Source: Candidatus Ignatzschineria merdigallinarum (lineage in GTDB: Bacteria > Pseudomonadota > Gammaproteobacteria > Cardiobacteriales > Wohlfahrtiimonadaceae). From it: a DNA stretch of 38,206 nucleotides. Of the stretch, positions 9,031-17,236 are shown piece by piece (the first letter of the stretch is position 1; every line of letters starts with the position of its first letter). The stretch lies in NCBI GenBank assembly GCA_019113305.1, contig DXHP01000126.1, positions 1 to 38,206 of the forward strand, in the 5' to 3' direction. Below the pieces are notes generated by a model. The model did no database searches. It saw nothing but the letters and a program-made list of their open reading frames with translations, and was not told the origin of the DNA. Position numbers and translations under genes: made by a program.

Positions 9031-9897
9031 ATGAAAACGTTAATGGGAATCTATAAAGCGCCTGGCGCACATTGGGTAGGAGATGGTTTTAATGTTCGCT
9101 CAATGTTTACCTATAATAATCACGGACGTTTATTGAATCCATTTATTTTATTAGATCGTGCTGGACCAAATGAGTTTGAGCCAACTACTTACAAACGTGG
9201 AGTTGGTGAGCATCCGCATCGTGGTTTTGAAACCGTGACGATTGTTTATAAAGGGGAAGTGGCGCATCATGATTCTACTGGTGAAGGTGGCGTGATTGGA
9301 CCTGGTGATGTGCAGTGGATGACCGCTGCTTCCGGTGTTTTACATGAAGAGTACCACTCTAAAGATTTTGCAGAGCAAGGCGGAATTTTCGATATGGTGC
9401 AACTTTGGGTGAACTTGCCGGCAAAAGATAAGATGAGCAAGCCGGGTTATCAGCATATTACGAGTCAAACAATTCCAACAGTAAAACTCGGAGAATCCAT
9501 TGGATCGATGCGCGTGATCGCCGGCGATTATGAAGGAAATGTTGGTCCGGCACAAACGTTTACGCCGCTGGATGTTTGGGATTTTAATCTCAAAGCGAAC
9601 GGAAAAATCACGATTCCTATAAAAGCCAATCGCCGAGTAGGCTTAATCGTTTTACATGGGGAGCTTTTATTAGAAAATGGCTCAGAGCTTTTTGAAGCAG
9701 AGTTAGCGATTTTTGATAAAGATGGTGATTCCATTGAGATTACGGCAACGAAAGAGAGCGTTGTATTACTCTTAAGCGGTGATGAAATTGAAGAGCCTAT
9801 TTTTGGACATGGACCCTTTGTGATGAATACGCGTGAAGAGATCATGCAAGCATCCATTGATTATATGCAAGGAAAATTTGGAAAAATGGCGCAGTAG
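9031..9897 (+). CDS. Pirin family protein
   Basis: Bicupin iron-binding protein of the pirin/YhhW family; some members are quercetin 2,3-dioxygenases. The frame opens at a GTG (9013), but AAGGAG (9018-9023) lies 7 nt before the ATG at 9031, so that is the start (288 aa). The N-terminal cupin has the metal ligands H61 and H63 in EHPHRGFET and H105 and E107 in VLHEEYH. The C-terminal cupin lacks an obvious metal set, as usual. The real substrate is unknown. The gene is isolated: the 376 bp downstream (9898-10273) contain the htpG promoter and nothing else I can support. Confidence 0.93.
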   Translation: MKTLMGIYKAPGAHWVGDGFNVRSMFTYNNHGRLLNPFILLDRAGPNEFEPTTYKRGVGEHPHRGFETVTIVYKGEVAHHDSTGEGGVIGPGDVQWMTAASGVLHEEYHSKDFAEQGGIFDMVQLWVNLPAKDKMSKPGYQHITSQTIPTVKLGESIGSMRVIAGDYEGNVGPAQTFTPLDVWDFNLKANGKITIPIKANRRVGLIVLHGELLLENGSELFEAELAIFDKDGDSIEITATKESVVLLLSGDEIEEPIFGHGPFVMNTREEIMQASIDYMQGKFGKMAQ

Positions 9898-10158
9898 TAT
9901 GCTAAAAATTATGAGTCGATAATGACTGATTGTGTGGCATATTAAGATCTGTGATACATCTCTGAGGAGAATGCTTGCAAGTTTTTACCAATATTATGCC
10001 AGCAGTTTCCTCAGCTACTTTTAGACCGAAATAATTATCAAAATCTAGCATGATAGAACTTGTAGTACACGAGTTTTATTATGCTTTTTTATTAACGTTA
10101 TCGTGATAGCGGCTGTTGTTGTGAATATTGCTTTTTTTGTAGAACTTTTATGTTCACT

Positions 10159-10186
10159 CTTGAAATCTTAAAATCGAGCGCCATCT
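10159..10186 (+). promoter_or_regulatory. Heat-shock (sigma-32 type) promoter of htpG
   Basis: CTTGAAA (10159-10165), a 13-bp spacer, then CGCCATCT (10179-10186). This is close to the RpoH consensus CTTGAAA / CCCCATnT, and lies about 90 bp before a heat-shock chaperone gene. Confidence 0.8.
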
Positions 10187-10273
10187 ATTTAAGTAACTTA
10201 TTTTTTGTCGAGAAGACAATCATTAAACAATGTGTACAACAAATAAAAAGATGACAAGGAGTTTAAGCGCATC

Positions 10274-12175
10274 ATGACTAAGCAGACACAGCCAGAAACT
10301 ATGCAATTTCAAACGGAAGTGAATCAATTATTGAATTTAATGATTCATTCTCTCTATTCTAATCGTGAAATCTTCCTTCGTGAGTTGATTTCGAATGCTT
10401 CAGATGCACTTGATAAGCGTCGTTTTGAAGGGTTAACTGATGCCGCGCTCATTGAAGGTCAAGGCAATCCAGCGATTGATATTGCCTTTGATAAAGAAGC
10501 GAAAACCTTAACAATCTCTGATAATGGGATTGGAATGACGCGCGAAGAAGTGATCGATAATATCGGAACGATTGCAAAATCCGGTACAAAAGCATTTTTA
10601 GAGCGTTTAGAAGCAGATCAAAAGAGTGCTTCGCAATTAATCGGTCAATTTGGAGTGGGTTTCTATTCGGCATTTATCGTAGCGCATGAAATTGAGCTTG
10701 TGACACGTAAAGCTGGGACAGAAGCGAATAGCGCTACTGAATGGACTTCAAAAGGTGAAGGTGAATTTACGCTAGCAGAAACGACAAAAGAGCGTGCGGG
10801 TACGACAATTACGCTTCATATGCGTGAAGATGATCTTGACCTTTTAAATGAATGGTCGATTAAAGAGATCGTGAAAAAATATTCAGATCATATTGCTTAT
10901 CCAATCATGATGGCGGTTGATAAACCAATTATGCCGGAAGAAGGGGAAGAGAATTCGGAGCTTAAAACGGAGCGCGTAATTGAACAGATCAACTCCGCTG
11001 AATCACTCTGGCAACGTGAGCGATCAGAGATTAAAGATGAGGAATACGAAGCGTTTTATAAAGAATTAACGCATGATTTTGCGGCGCCATTATCGTGGAG
11101 TCATAATCGTGTGGAAGGCAATACATCGTATACTTCACTGCTCTATATTCCGGCAGTTGCACCGCAAGGATTGTGGGATCAGGAAGTAAAATATGGGATT
11201 GATCTCTATGTTCAACGTGTCTTTATTATGGCAGGCTCGGATAAATTAGTGCCGAGATATCTGCGTTTCATTAAAGGGATTGTGGATACGCAAGATCTGC
11301 CGCTCAATATTTCCCGTGAAATTCTCCAAAACTCGAAAACGATCGATACGATTCGCCAAGGTTTAACACGCCGTTCCTTAACGATGCTCGAATCATTAAG
11401 CCATGATGAAGAGAAATATGCGAAATTCTGGGGACAATTTGGACGTGTGCTCAAAGAAGGATTAGGCGAAGATCATAGCAATCGTGAGAAGATTGCCGGC
11501 TTATTGCGTTTTGCATCAACCGTTACTGATGAAGAAACAGTCTCGCTTAAAGCTTATAAAGAGCGTATGAGCGAAGGTCAAGATAAGATCTATTACATCA
11601 CGGCAGATTCTTTGAATACTGCAAAAAACAGTCCGCATCTTGAGATCTTTAAATCAAAAGGCATCGAAGTCTTACTGATGACTGATGTGGTTGATGATTG
11701 GATGACCGGTTTCCTTCATGAATTTGATGGGACAGAGATGGTGAACGTTGCCAAAGGTGATGTGGATCTTGGTGATAAAGCCGATGATAAAGAATCCGAA
11801 AAAGCGGTGACAGAAGAGGAAGTTAAACTTGTTGAACGTATGAAAGAAGCGTTGGGCGATCGTGTTGAAAATGTGAAAATTTCTAAACGTTTAACGGATT
11901 CAGCTTCGGTGTTAGTTCGTAATGAACACGCTTTAAGTGGACATTTTGAGAAGATGCTTCGTGAAGCAGGTCACGATGTACCAACGATGAAACCATGGCT
12001 TGAGATTAATCCTAAACATCCGCTGTTAGAGATGTTAGATGCGACAAGCGATGCGGCATTATCAGAAGATATTGCGATGTTAGTATATGAAGAAGCATTA
12101 CTACTTGAAGGTGCGCAGCTCGATAATCCATCAGAGTTTGTGGCGCGTTTAAACCGTTTAATGAATCGTAAGTAA
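10274..12175 (+). CDS. htpG: Molecular chaperone HtpG (Hsp90)
   Basis: Cytosolic ATP-dependent dimeric chaperone, 633 aa (E. coli 624). The GHKL ATPase motifs are in order: NREIFLRELISNASDALDK (31-49), DNGIGMTREEV, and GQFGVGFYSAF. The middle domain has RVFIMAG and LPLNISREILQ, and the C-terminal dimerisation domain ends MNRK. An acidic linker (KADDKESEKAVTEEE) precedes the C-terminal domain. An AAGGAG ribosome site lies 12 nt from the ATG, a little farther than usual. It has a sigma-32-type promoter and its own terminator, so it is a single-gene heat-shock unit. Confidence 0.98.
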   Translation: MTKQTQPETMQFQTEVNQLLNLMIHSLYSNREIFLRELISNASDALDKRRFEGLTDAALIEGQGNPAIDIAFDKEAKTLTISDNGIGMTREEVIDNIGTIAKSGTKAFLERLEADQKSASQLIGQFGVGFYSAFIVAHEIELVTRKAGTEANSATEWTSKGEGEFTLAETTKERAGTTITLHMREDDLDLLNEWSIKEIVKKYSDHIAYPIMMAVDKPIMPEEGEENSELKTERVIEQINSAESLWQRERSEIKDEEYEAFYKELTHDFAAPLSWSHNRVEGNTSYTSLLYIPAVAPQGLWDQEVKYGIDLYVQRVFIMAGSDKLVPRYLRFIKGIVDTQDLPLNISREILQNSKTIDTIRQGLTRRSLTMLESLSHDEEKYAKFWGQFGRVLKEGLGEDHSNREKIAGLLRFASTVTDEETVSLKAYKERMSEGQDKIYYITADSLNTAKNSPHLEIFKSKGIEVLLMTDVVDDWMTGFLHEFDGTEMVNVAKGDVDLGDKADDKESEKAVTEEEVKLVERMKEALGDRVENVKISKRLTDSASVLVRNEHALSGHFEKMLREAGHDVPTMKPWLEINPKHPLLEMLDATSDAALSEDIAMLVYEEALLLEGAQLDNPSEFVARLNRLMNRK

Positions 12176-12238
12176 GAATGGCTATTTCCTTTTGAAATTT
12201 TTTTGAAAATCATTAAAAGTTAGTCATTAATAGAAGCT

Positions 12239-12273
12239 AAGCTCTCCATCTTTCGGGATCGAGAGCTTTTTTT
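12239..12273 (+). terminator. Terminator of htpG
   Basis: AAGCTCTC (12239-12246) pairs with GAGAGCTT (12261-12268), with further ATC/GAT pairing inside, followed by seven T. It lies about 65 bp after the htpG stop. Confidence 0.88.
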
Positions 12274-12427
12274 GTATTTGAGCAATCTTTCTGTTTTCAA
12301 AGATCTGCAATAACCGTTAGTAGGAATTATTGTCGTGAAAAAGTTTTTAAATTATCTAGTGATGGTTTTATTTAAAAGGTGATGCATCGCTGGTGAGAAT
12401 GGATGCATTCTTTTCTCAATTTCGCGT

Positions 12428-12766
12428 CAGCAGTTGTAATCGCTATTTCAAAAATAAAAGACTATAAAATCCTGCAAGCGTTCGCTCTTGGCGCACATCT
12501 GTTTTAAAAATCACATTATCTCGGCAGTTTAAACCGATCACTATCGCTATTCTGATTTCAAAAGATTGCCAATGATTGCTGGCACGAGATCGCTAAAATG
12601 CTGCAAGTGTTCGCTTCAGCCGCGCATCGGCTTTAAAAAGCACATTATCTCAGCAGTTTAAAACGGATCGCTATTCTGATTTTAAAAGGTTGCTAATAAC
12701 CGCTGGCACGAGATCGCTAAAATTCTGCAAACGTTCGCTCCGGCCGCGCATTAGATTTAAAAGAAA
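12428..12766. repeat. Degenerate ~125-bp tandem repeats, non-coding
   Basis: Three landmarks recur in the same order. CTGCAA followed by GTTCGCT occurs at 12472, 12601 and 12725 (periods 129 and 124 bp). CACATTATCTC followed by GCAGTTTAAA occurs at 12512 and 12641. CTGGCACGAGATCGCT occurs at 12579 and 12702. A more decayed copy begins at CAGCAG, 12428. The third unit is cut short just before the SDR gene. No open frame of length is maintained through the copies, so this is a repeated non-coding element that has diverged. Origin and function are unknown. Confidence 0.85.
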
Positions 12767-12782
12767 CAATCATCGCTAATGA

Positions 12783-13502
12783 TTAAACATCTCGCACATC
12801 GGCGATGGGATTATTGCCGGACATTAAGGGAGAGTTGAGATAATTGATGATCATCGTTGCCGATTCGTGTGGTGAGAGAAGATTACCGCGCTCTTTTAAA
12901 TCAATAAAACGATCAATATGCGGGAAATCTTGCGCATTGCTTGCACGGATCTCCACTTGCATATCGGTATCAATCACGCCGGGAGCGAGTGATGTCACTC
13001 GAATTGGAAAGGTTTGAGTTTGTTGCTCGGCATGCAAACAGCGAGAGAAATGGTCTATTGCCGCTTTCGTTGTGCAGTAAATTCCCCAACCAGAATAGGC
13101 TTTTCGTGCGGCTCCGGAGGAAATATTAATAATGTTTTTAATGATTGGTAAATCTTGCGTCATTGCGACAAAAGCATTGCTAAGCGTAATCGGCGCCGTC
13201 ACATTGAGTGTGATTGCTTGTTGAACATGTTCTTGCATTAAATTCCCAATTTGGGCAATCGGTCCAATCATGCCGGCATTATTAATAAGGGTGATTTCGT
13301 TGGCGATTCCTAGAAAAGGTTTCGCCCAATTCATGATGGTTTGCGATGCTTGATCTTCGGTGATATCTAACGTCATGAAGTTTGGTAATTGATTGGGATT
13401 ACTACGTGCGATGCGTAATACTTTATGACCTTCGGCTTCTAAAATGGTTGCTAAAGCATGCCCAATTCCTTTTGATGCGCCGGTAATAATAAATAGTTTC
13501 AT
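12783..13502 (-). CDS. SDR-family NAD(P)-dependent oxidoreductase
   Basis: Short-chain dehydrogenase of 239 aa from the ATG at 13502. That start has GAGGAA upstream and yields MKLFIITGASKGIG, the normal position of the cofactor motif; the frame could extend 11 codons further to 13535. Visible motifs are TGASKGIG (7-14), NNAG (74-77), the catalytic Ser in ISSGAA (about 128) and YCTTK (Y142, K146). The style is that of the small YueD/sepiapterin-reductase-like branch. The substrate cannot be inferred. It runs convergent to htpG and stands alone. Confidence 0.9.
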   Translation of the reverse strand: MKLFIITGASKGIGHALATILEAEGHKVLRIARSNPNQLPNFMTLDITEDQASQTIMNWAKPFLGIANEITLINNAGMIGPIAQIGNLMQEHVQQAITLNVTAPITLSNAFVAMTQDLPIIKNIINISSGAARKAYSGWGIYCTTKAAIDHFSRCLHAEQQTQTFPIRVTSLAPGVIDTDMQVEIRASNAQDFPHIDRFIDLKERGNLLSPHESATMIINYLNSPLMSGNNPIADVRDV

Positions 13503-14077
13503 GATGATATTCCTCATTGCTAGATAACGTGACAAGTTGATGCTGAATATGAAACCATACTTTACTATCGGTAATTTCGATATTGATATGATGACATTGA
13601 TAGATCATTGTAAGAAGTTAATGAGTAATAATGAAGTTGGGGAAGTTGTTAAAGATGATTTGTGTGAGTAGGCATAGAACCCATTGTGTAATCCTCCTCA
13701 ATATTTTGGAAATCTTAATACCGTTTTCAAAGCATTTAGGAGATGCTTTAAATTTGATAAATTCTCTCAAATATTCAATATGATTAATCAATGATCTTGG
13801 TAGGGGATGGGTGATCCATTGCGATGGTACACATATTAGAGCGTATCAGATAAGTTGAAAAAATTAGATCAGAGTAATGTTGCTTAATCTTGTGGTTTGG
13901 TTGGCACTATGCATGTTTAACGGAGTCTAGATTCCATTTACTCACCTGATTATTGACTTAAGTAATTTCTTTTCGAAATCTAAAAAGTTTGATACTGTGT
14001 TTTTTAAATAAAAAATGTTTTAAGCATATATTTTATGTTGTAATTTTAATTTTTTTAATGAGAATAAGTTTTATAAA
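13503..14077. other. Non-coding stretch, start of AT-rich region
   Basis: 575 bp without a convincing gene or RNA on either strand. From about 13,940 onward the sequence becomes strongly AT-rich, which continues past 15,380. The promoters of the divergent SDR and DUF454 genes should lie here, but I could not fix them. Confidence 0.6.
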
Positions 14078-14479
14078 ATGACTAGACTAACTCGCATCTT
14101 TTTAATAATTGCAGGGGGTATTTCTCTTTTTTTGGGAATACTAGGTATTTTTTTACCATTGCTACCAACAACGCCCTTTGTTCTTCTTACAGCTATTTGC
14201 TGGGCTAAAGGCTCTGATAAATTTCACTTGTGGTTGACTAATCATAAACTATTTGGGGCAATGGTAACTGATTGGGAAACACATCGTATTATTCCTCTCA
14301 AAGCAAAATGGCTTTCGACAATTATGATGAATGGAATGATTTTTATTTCAGCTTTTTATATTGTAAATAGCCCTTGGTGGGCAAAATTCTTAATGATTAT
14401 TATGGGAGTAGCTGTCTCAATTTGGGTCTGGTCTTTTCCACATGACACCAATAAAAATGTTGAACAAAAGATTATTTGA
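14078..14479 (+). CDS. YbaN-like DUF454 inner-membrane protein
   Basis: 133 aa. The N-terminal helix (about 5-27) leads into the family signature LGIFLPLLPTTPFVLLTAIC, followed by WAKGSDKFHLWLTNHKLFG, then two more helices at about 81-98 and 101-120. This is the DUF454 (E. coli YbaN) layout of three or four helices; the function is unknown in general. It is preceded by an AT-rich leader with a weak ribosome site and followed by about 900 bp with no convincing gene. Confidence 0.85.
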   Translation: MTRLTRIFLIIAGGISLFLGILGIFLPLLPTTPFVLLTAICWAKGSDKFHLWLTNHKLFGAMVTDWETHRIIPLKAKWLSTIMMNGMIFISAFYIVNSPWWAKFLMIIMGVAVSIWVWSFPHDTNKNVEQKII

Positions 14480-15379
14480 AATCTATTTGTTTGCACATGA
14501 TATTGCATCAAAAAATAATATTCGATTGTCATAGTCTCTATTTTTAATTATCAAAACATGGTTTATACTCAGATTTATAGGCTATAAATTATACAAAAAA
14601 GACATAGATCAATAGATTTTTTAAATTCCTTATAGGAAGGTATATAGATATAATTTTTCAAAAAAAGTATTTTTATCAATGCATTGTTGTTTTTTTTAGG
14701 TGTGTACAAATCTATTTTTTGCAAGATATTCCATGCAAGGATAAATAAATGAAAAGTTATGTTGTAATTATAAAATTTGGATGTTAATGTTGACTGAAGT
14801 AAAGAAAAGCAACTGATTGTGGATGACACTAATAAACTAAAATATCCATCAGCTGTTAATTTACTACTAGTAAATTTGATAATTGATTTAATCATACTTA
14901 TTAAAATAATCACAGATAGTCATTATCAGCACTGAAAGCAACCAAAGATATAAGCCTTTCACTGTCTTACTAGTTAAATAAAAAGTTCCTGGGGAGGAGA
15001 GTACATGAGATTTAATATTTTTAACTATGCCGTAAAACACATAAGTGTTTGTGTTAAGGGAATTAAAGATTACCAGACTAACCAATTTTGGTTTGTGAGT
15101 TGGGAAATTTAATACCATTTTATAAGTGGCAAAAATTTTAAATTAGGGTCTTAATTCATACTCTAAGCTAGTTAGAATGATTAATAGAAATAATGGTCAT
15201 TAATAATTAATGGCTCTATTCTTCGTTTGGAATAATATTAGCAAAAAATTAATCAATACATATTATCTGCTTATTAATAAAAGGTAAGTTGACGTATTCA
15301 GCAATGTATTTTATTTCATTGTTGTGGTCTTTTGCGTCATAAATATTTTTAATTAGTCTGTCGGAGGGGGAGAGTAAGC
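14480..15379. other. 900-bp AT-rich stretch without a convincing gene
   Basis: Two minus-strand open frames (14575-14913, 112 codons; 14888-15118, 76 codons) overlap by 26 bp and both read as hydrophobic, Ile/Leu/Ser/Lys-rich sequence. Neither has a ribosome site or a family I recognise. They may be chance frames in AT-rich DNA or remains of a decayed membrane-protein gene. The right third (15,120-15,379) should carry the promoter of the amine-oxidation cluster. Confidence 0.55.
15198..15212. promoter_or_regulatory. Candidate operator palindrome upstream of the amine cluster
   Basis: CATTAATAATTAATG has perfect 7-bp arms around one base, 168 bp before the first gene of the cluster. In such AT-rich DNA chance is a real alternative, and no regulator gene is encoded nearby. 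Confidence 0.3.
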
Positions 15380-15619
15380 ATGAATGTTATGAAATCAAAG
15401 AAAAATTTAGTAAAGATATCCCAAAATGAAAGTTTTATTCAGAGTGAAATTGAATCCGATGATCCTTTTGTTCGAGTTCTTTACAAAGATTTGGAAGATA
15501 GGATTCAGATATATGAACAGGAAGGTTCTGGTATAGATCGACTGAAAATTTCAGATTTAAAAACAGAGCTGATTATGGCTTTGATAATCACAGGATTTTT
15601 AATAAGTGTTGTTTTATAA
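15380..15619 (+). CDS. Small tail-anchored protein preceding the NCS1 permease
   Basis: 79 aa with a strong purine-rich ribosome site (GGAGGGGGAGAG) before the ATG, which argues that this short gene is real. Residues 1-61 are hydrophilic and mixed-charge (ESFIQSEIESDDPFVRVLYK, then DLEDRIQIYEQEG). Residues 62-79 form a single C-terminal membrane helix, ELIMALIITGFLISVVL, ending at the stop codon. The layout is an N-in or N-out tail anchor with a short helical domain. I know no family for it. The permease begins 46 bp later at a TTG, so the two are probably co-transcribed; an accessory role for the permease is inference. Confidence 0.7.
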   Translation: MNVMKSKKNLVKISQNESFIQSEIESDDPFVRVLYKDLEDRIQIYEQEGSGIDRLKISDLKTELIMALIITGFLISVVL

Positions 15620-15665
15620 ATACTGGATTTTAAAATACTGATTTTTTTATTTTTGGGGGTATATC

Positions 15666-17075
15666 TTGAGTAATTCTTCAATTTCAAAAGACGTTGCATT
15701 TGGTTTTCTGCCAGCACAAAAAAAAGATAGAATTTTTGGTCAATGGGATTTAACATTTGTTCTATTGGGAATAGCCGTATCATGTTTTGCTTTACTTACA
15801 GGTGCTTATGCTGGGGTATGGTTGAATGCTAAAGAATCTATAGCTGTGATTCTCTTTGGGAATTCTTTTCCAGTTTTATTAGTAATGCCTATTGCTATTT
15901 ATTTTACACGTTATGGTATTGATACCTTTATTGGCTTTAGAAGTGCATTGGGGTATTTAGGTTCAAATATATTTTATTTTATTTTTATGGCGATAACTAT
16001 TGGTTATATGTCAATAGCACTATTCATGTCGGGTCAGGCACTTGTTAAAATTTCGAGTTTAACTAGCTTGCCAGATTTCTTTACCACGGCATCTACAGGC
16101 GCTCCATTTTTTGCAATAACAATTTTTATCTTCGTATTTGCAGCAACATATAGAGGCCCCTTATTTATAAGTAAGTTTAATAGAGTTGGTGTACCGGCAG
16201 TGCTACTTGTGATGTTAGGTATTATTGCGGTGTTATTTTTTAATGAAGGTGTTGATAAGCTATTTTCTTTATCTCCTTCAGAGCCTTATGATGAATGGTC
16301 TCGCTCATTTATGACTGCATTAGAAGTCAATATAGGGCTTGGTTTCTCATGGTTACCATATATTGGTCAGTATGCTCGTTTAGCGAAAACTGAAAAAGGA
16401 GCATTTAAGGCTGGCTTTCTAAGCTATGGCGTTTTAGTAGTGGTTGTTGCCGGTTTAGCTGCATTATCTGCATTGGTTGTATCTTCACTTGACCCTACAG
16501 ATTGGATGTTTGTGATTGGAGGAAAAATTGGTGGCTTAATTGGATTAATATTATTGACTCTTGGTAATGTTACTGCGGCAATATTTTTAATGTATTCCCA
16601 GGCAATTAGTTTTAAGACTATTTTTCCAAAAAAGACTTGGATTGCAGCATTAGCAACGGCTATTCCAACAATATTTTTACTGCTTAGCTCATCATTTTAC
16701 GATGCATTTGGATCATTTATTACTGTCATTGCCTACATTATGGCTGTGTTTGGGGGAATTGTAATTTCGGATTTCTTTTTTGTAAAGAAACAAGATATTT
16801 CTCTCCGTGATTTATATGACACAAAGGGATCCTATAAGTATTGGAAAGGATTGAATCCATCAGCTGTTATAGCATTTTTTACCGGCACAATAACGTATTG
16901 GAGTTTATATAATCCCATTACGGATACATCTAGTAAACTTTTTGAATATATAGGAGCGGGTATCCCTTCTTATTGTGTCGCATTAATTACCTATTATATT
17001 GTGGCTAAATATGTTTTTTCATACAAAGTAGACCATACGAAAACTAAAGATCTTATCTCTATAGCCTCTAATTAA
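15666..17075 (+). CDS. NCS1-family (purine-cytosine permease-like) transporter
   Basis: 469-aa polytopic membrane protein with about 12 helices. The opening (AFGFLPAQKKDRIFGQWDLT), a conserved PFF..GIDTF-like segment (YFTRYGIDTFIGFRSALGYL) and the GLGFSWLPYIGQYARLAK loop place it in the NCS1 / CodB-like group. That group imports nucleobases, hydantoins, allantoin, vitamins and related N-containing compounds by cation symport. The start is a TTG with GGGGG before it; the first internal ATG is about 75 codons in, after two helices, so TTG is required. Given its neighbours, it most likely imports the N-alkylated substrate of the oxygenase downstream. Confidence 0.88.
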   Translation: MSNSSISKDVAFGFLPAQKKDRIFGQWDLTFVLLGIAVSCFALLTGAYAGVWLNAKESIAVILFGNSFPVLLVMPIAIYFTRYGIDTFIGFRSALGYLGSNIFYFIFMAITIGYMSIALFMSGQALVKISSLTSLPDFFTTASTGAPFFAITIFIFVFAATYRGPLFISKFNRVGVPAVLLVMLGIIAVLFFNEGVDKLFSLSPSEPYDEWSRSFMTALEVNIGLGFSWLPYIGQYARLAKTEKGAFKAGFLSYGVLVVVVAGLAALSALVVSSLDPTDWMFVIGGKIGGLIGLILLTLGNVTAAIFLMYSQAISFKTIFPKKTWIAALATAIPTIFLLLSSSFYDAFGSFITVIAYIMAVFGGIVISDFFFVKKQDISLRDLYDTKGSYKYWKGLNPSAVIAFFTGTITYWSLYNPITDTSSKLFEYIGAGIPSYCVALITYYIVAKYVFSYKVDHTKTKDLISIASN

Positions 17076-17093
17076 TCTTAAGATTTCATCTAT

Positions 17094-17178
17094 ATATAAT
17101 TAAATTTTTCATAAAAAATATAAGGAGGATTTCAGTGAAATTTTTTAATTATATTTAATATGCGGATAAAAATATCCG
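17094..17178 (+). promoter_or_regulatory. Folded leader with sequestered Shine-Dalgarno and hairpin
   Basis: ATATAATTAAA (17094-17104) and TTTAATTATAT (17144-17154) form a perfect 11-bp inverted repeat. Its 39-nt loop holds AAGGAGG and the GTG of a 7-codon frame. Immediately after comes CGGATA-AAAA-TATCCG (17163-17178), a tight hairpin with no T run. This looks like a translational or attenuation leader before the demethylase genes. Confidence 0.4.
17135..17158 (+). CDS. Possible 7-codon leader peptide
   Basis: GTG AAA TTT TTT AAT TAT ATT TAA would give MKFFNYI. It is preceded by TAAGGAGGAT, one of the strongest Shine-Dalgarno sequences in the window. It lies 78 bp before the N-demethylase gene, which has its own AAGGAG. 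It could be a regulatory leader peptide or the stub of a deleted gene. Confidence 0.35.
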   Translation: MKFFNYI

Positions 17179-17236
17179 TAAATAATAATTAGTAAATTAA
17201 ATATACAAAAATATAAATCCCAAAGGAGAAGTTACA

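Noticed and set aside
12428-12766. CRISPR array.
   Set aside because: The repeats are long, diverged and without unique spacers of constant size; no cas genes are present.
14575-15118. Two minus-strand open frames of 112 and 76 codons.
   Set aside because: No ribosome sites, low-complexity hydrophobic composition expected from AT-rich DNA, overlap in different phases and no recognisable family. Kept only as a possible gene remnant.
15280-15380. Sigma-54 promoter for the amine cluster (GG...GC near 15,326-15,336).
   Set aside because: The spacing between GG and GC is too short for a -24/-12 promoter, and no enhancer-binding regulator gene is near.
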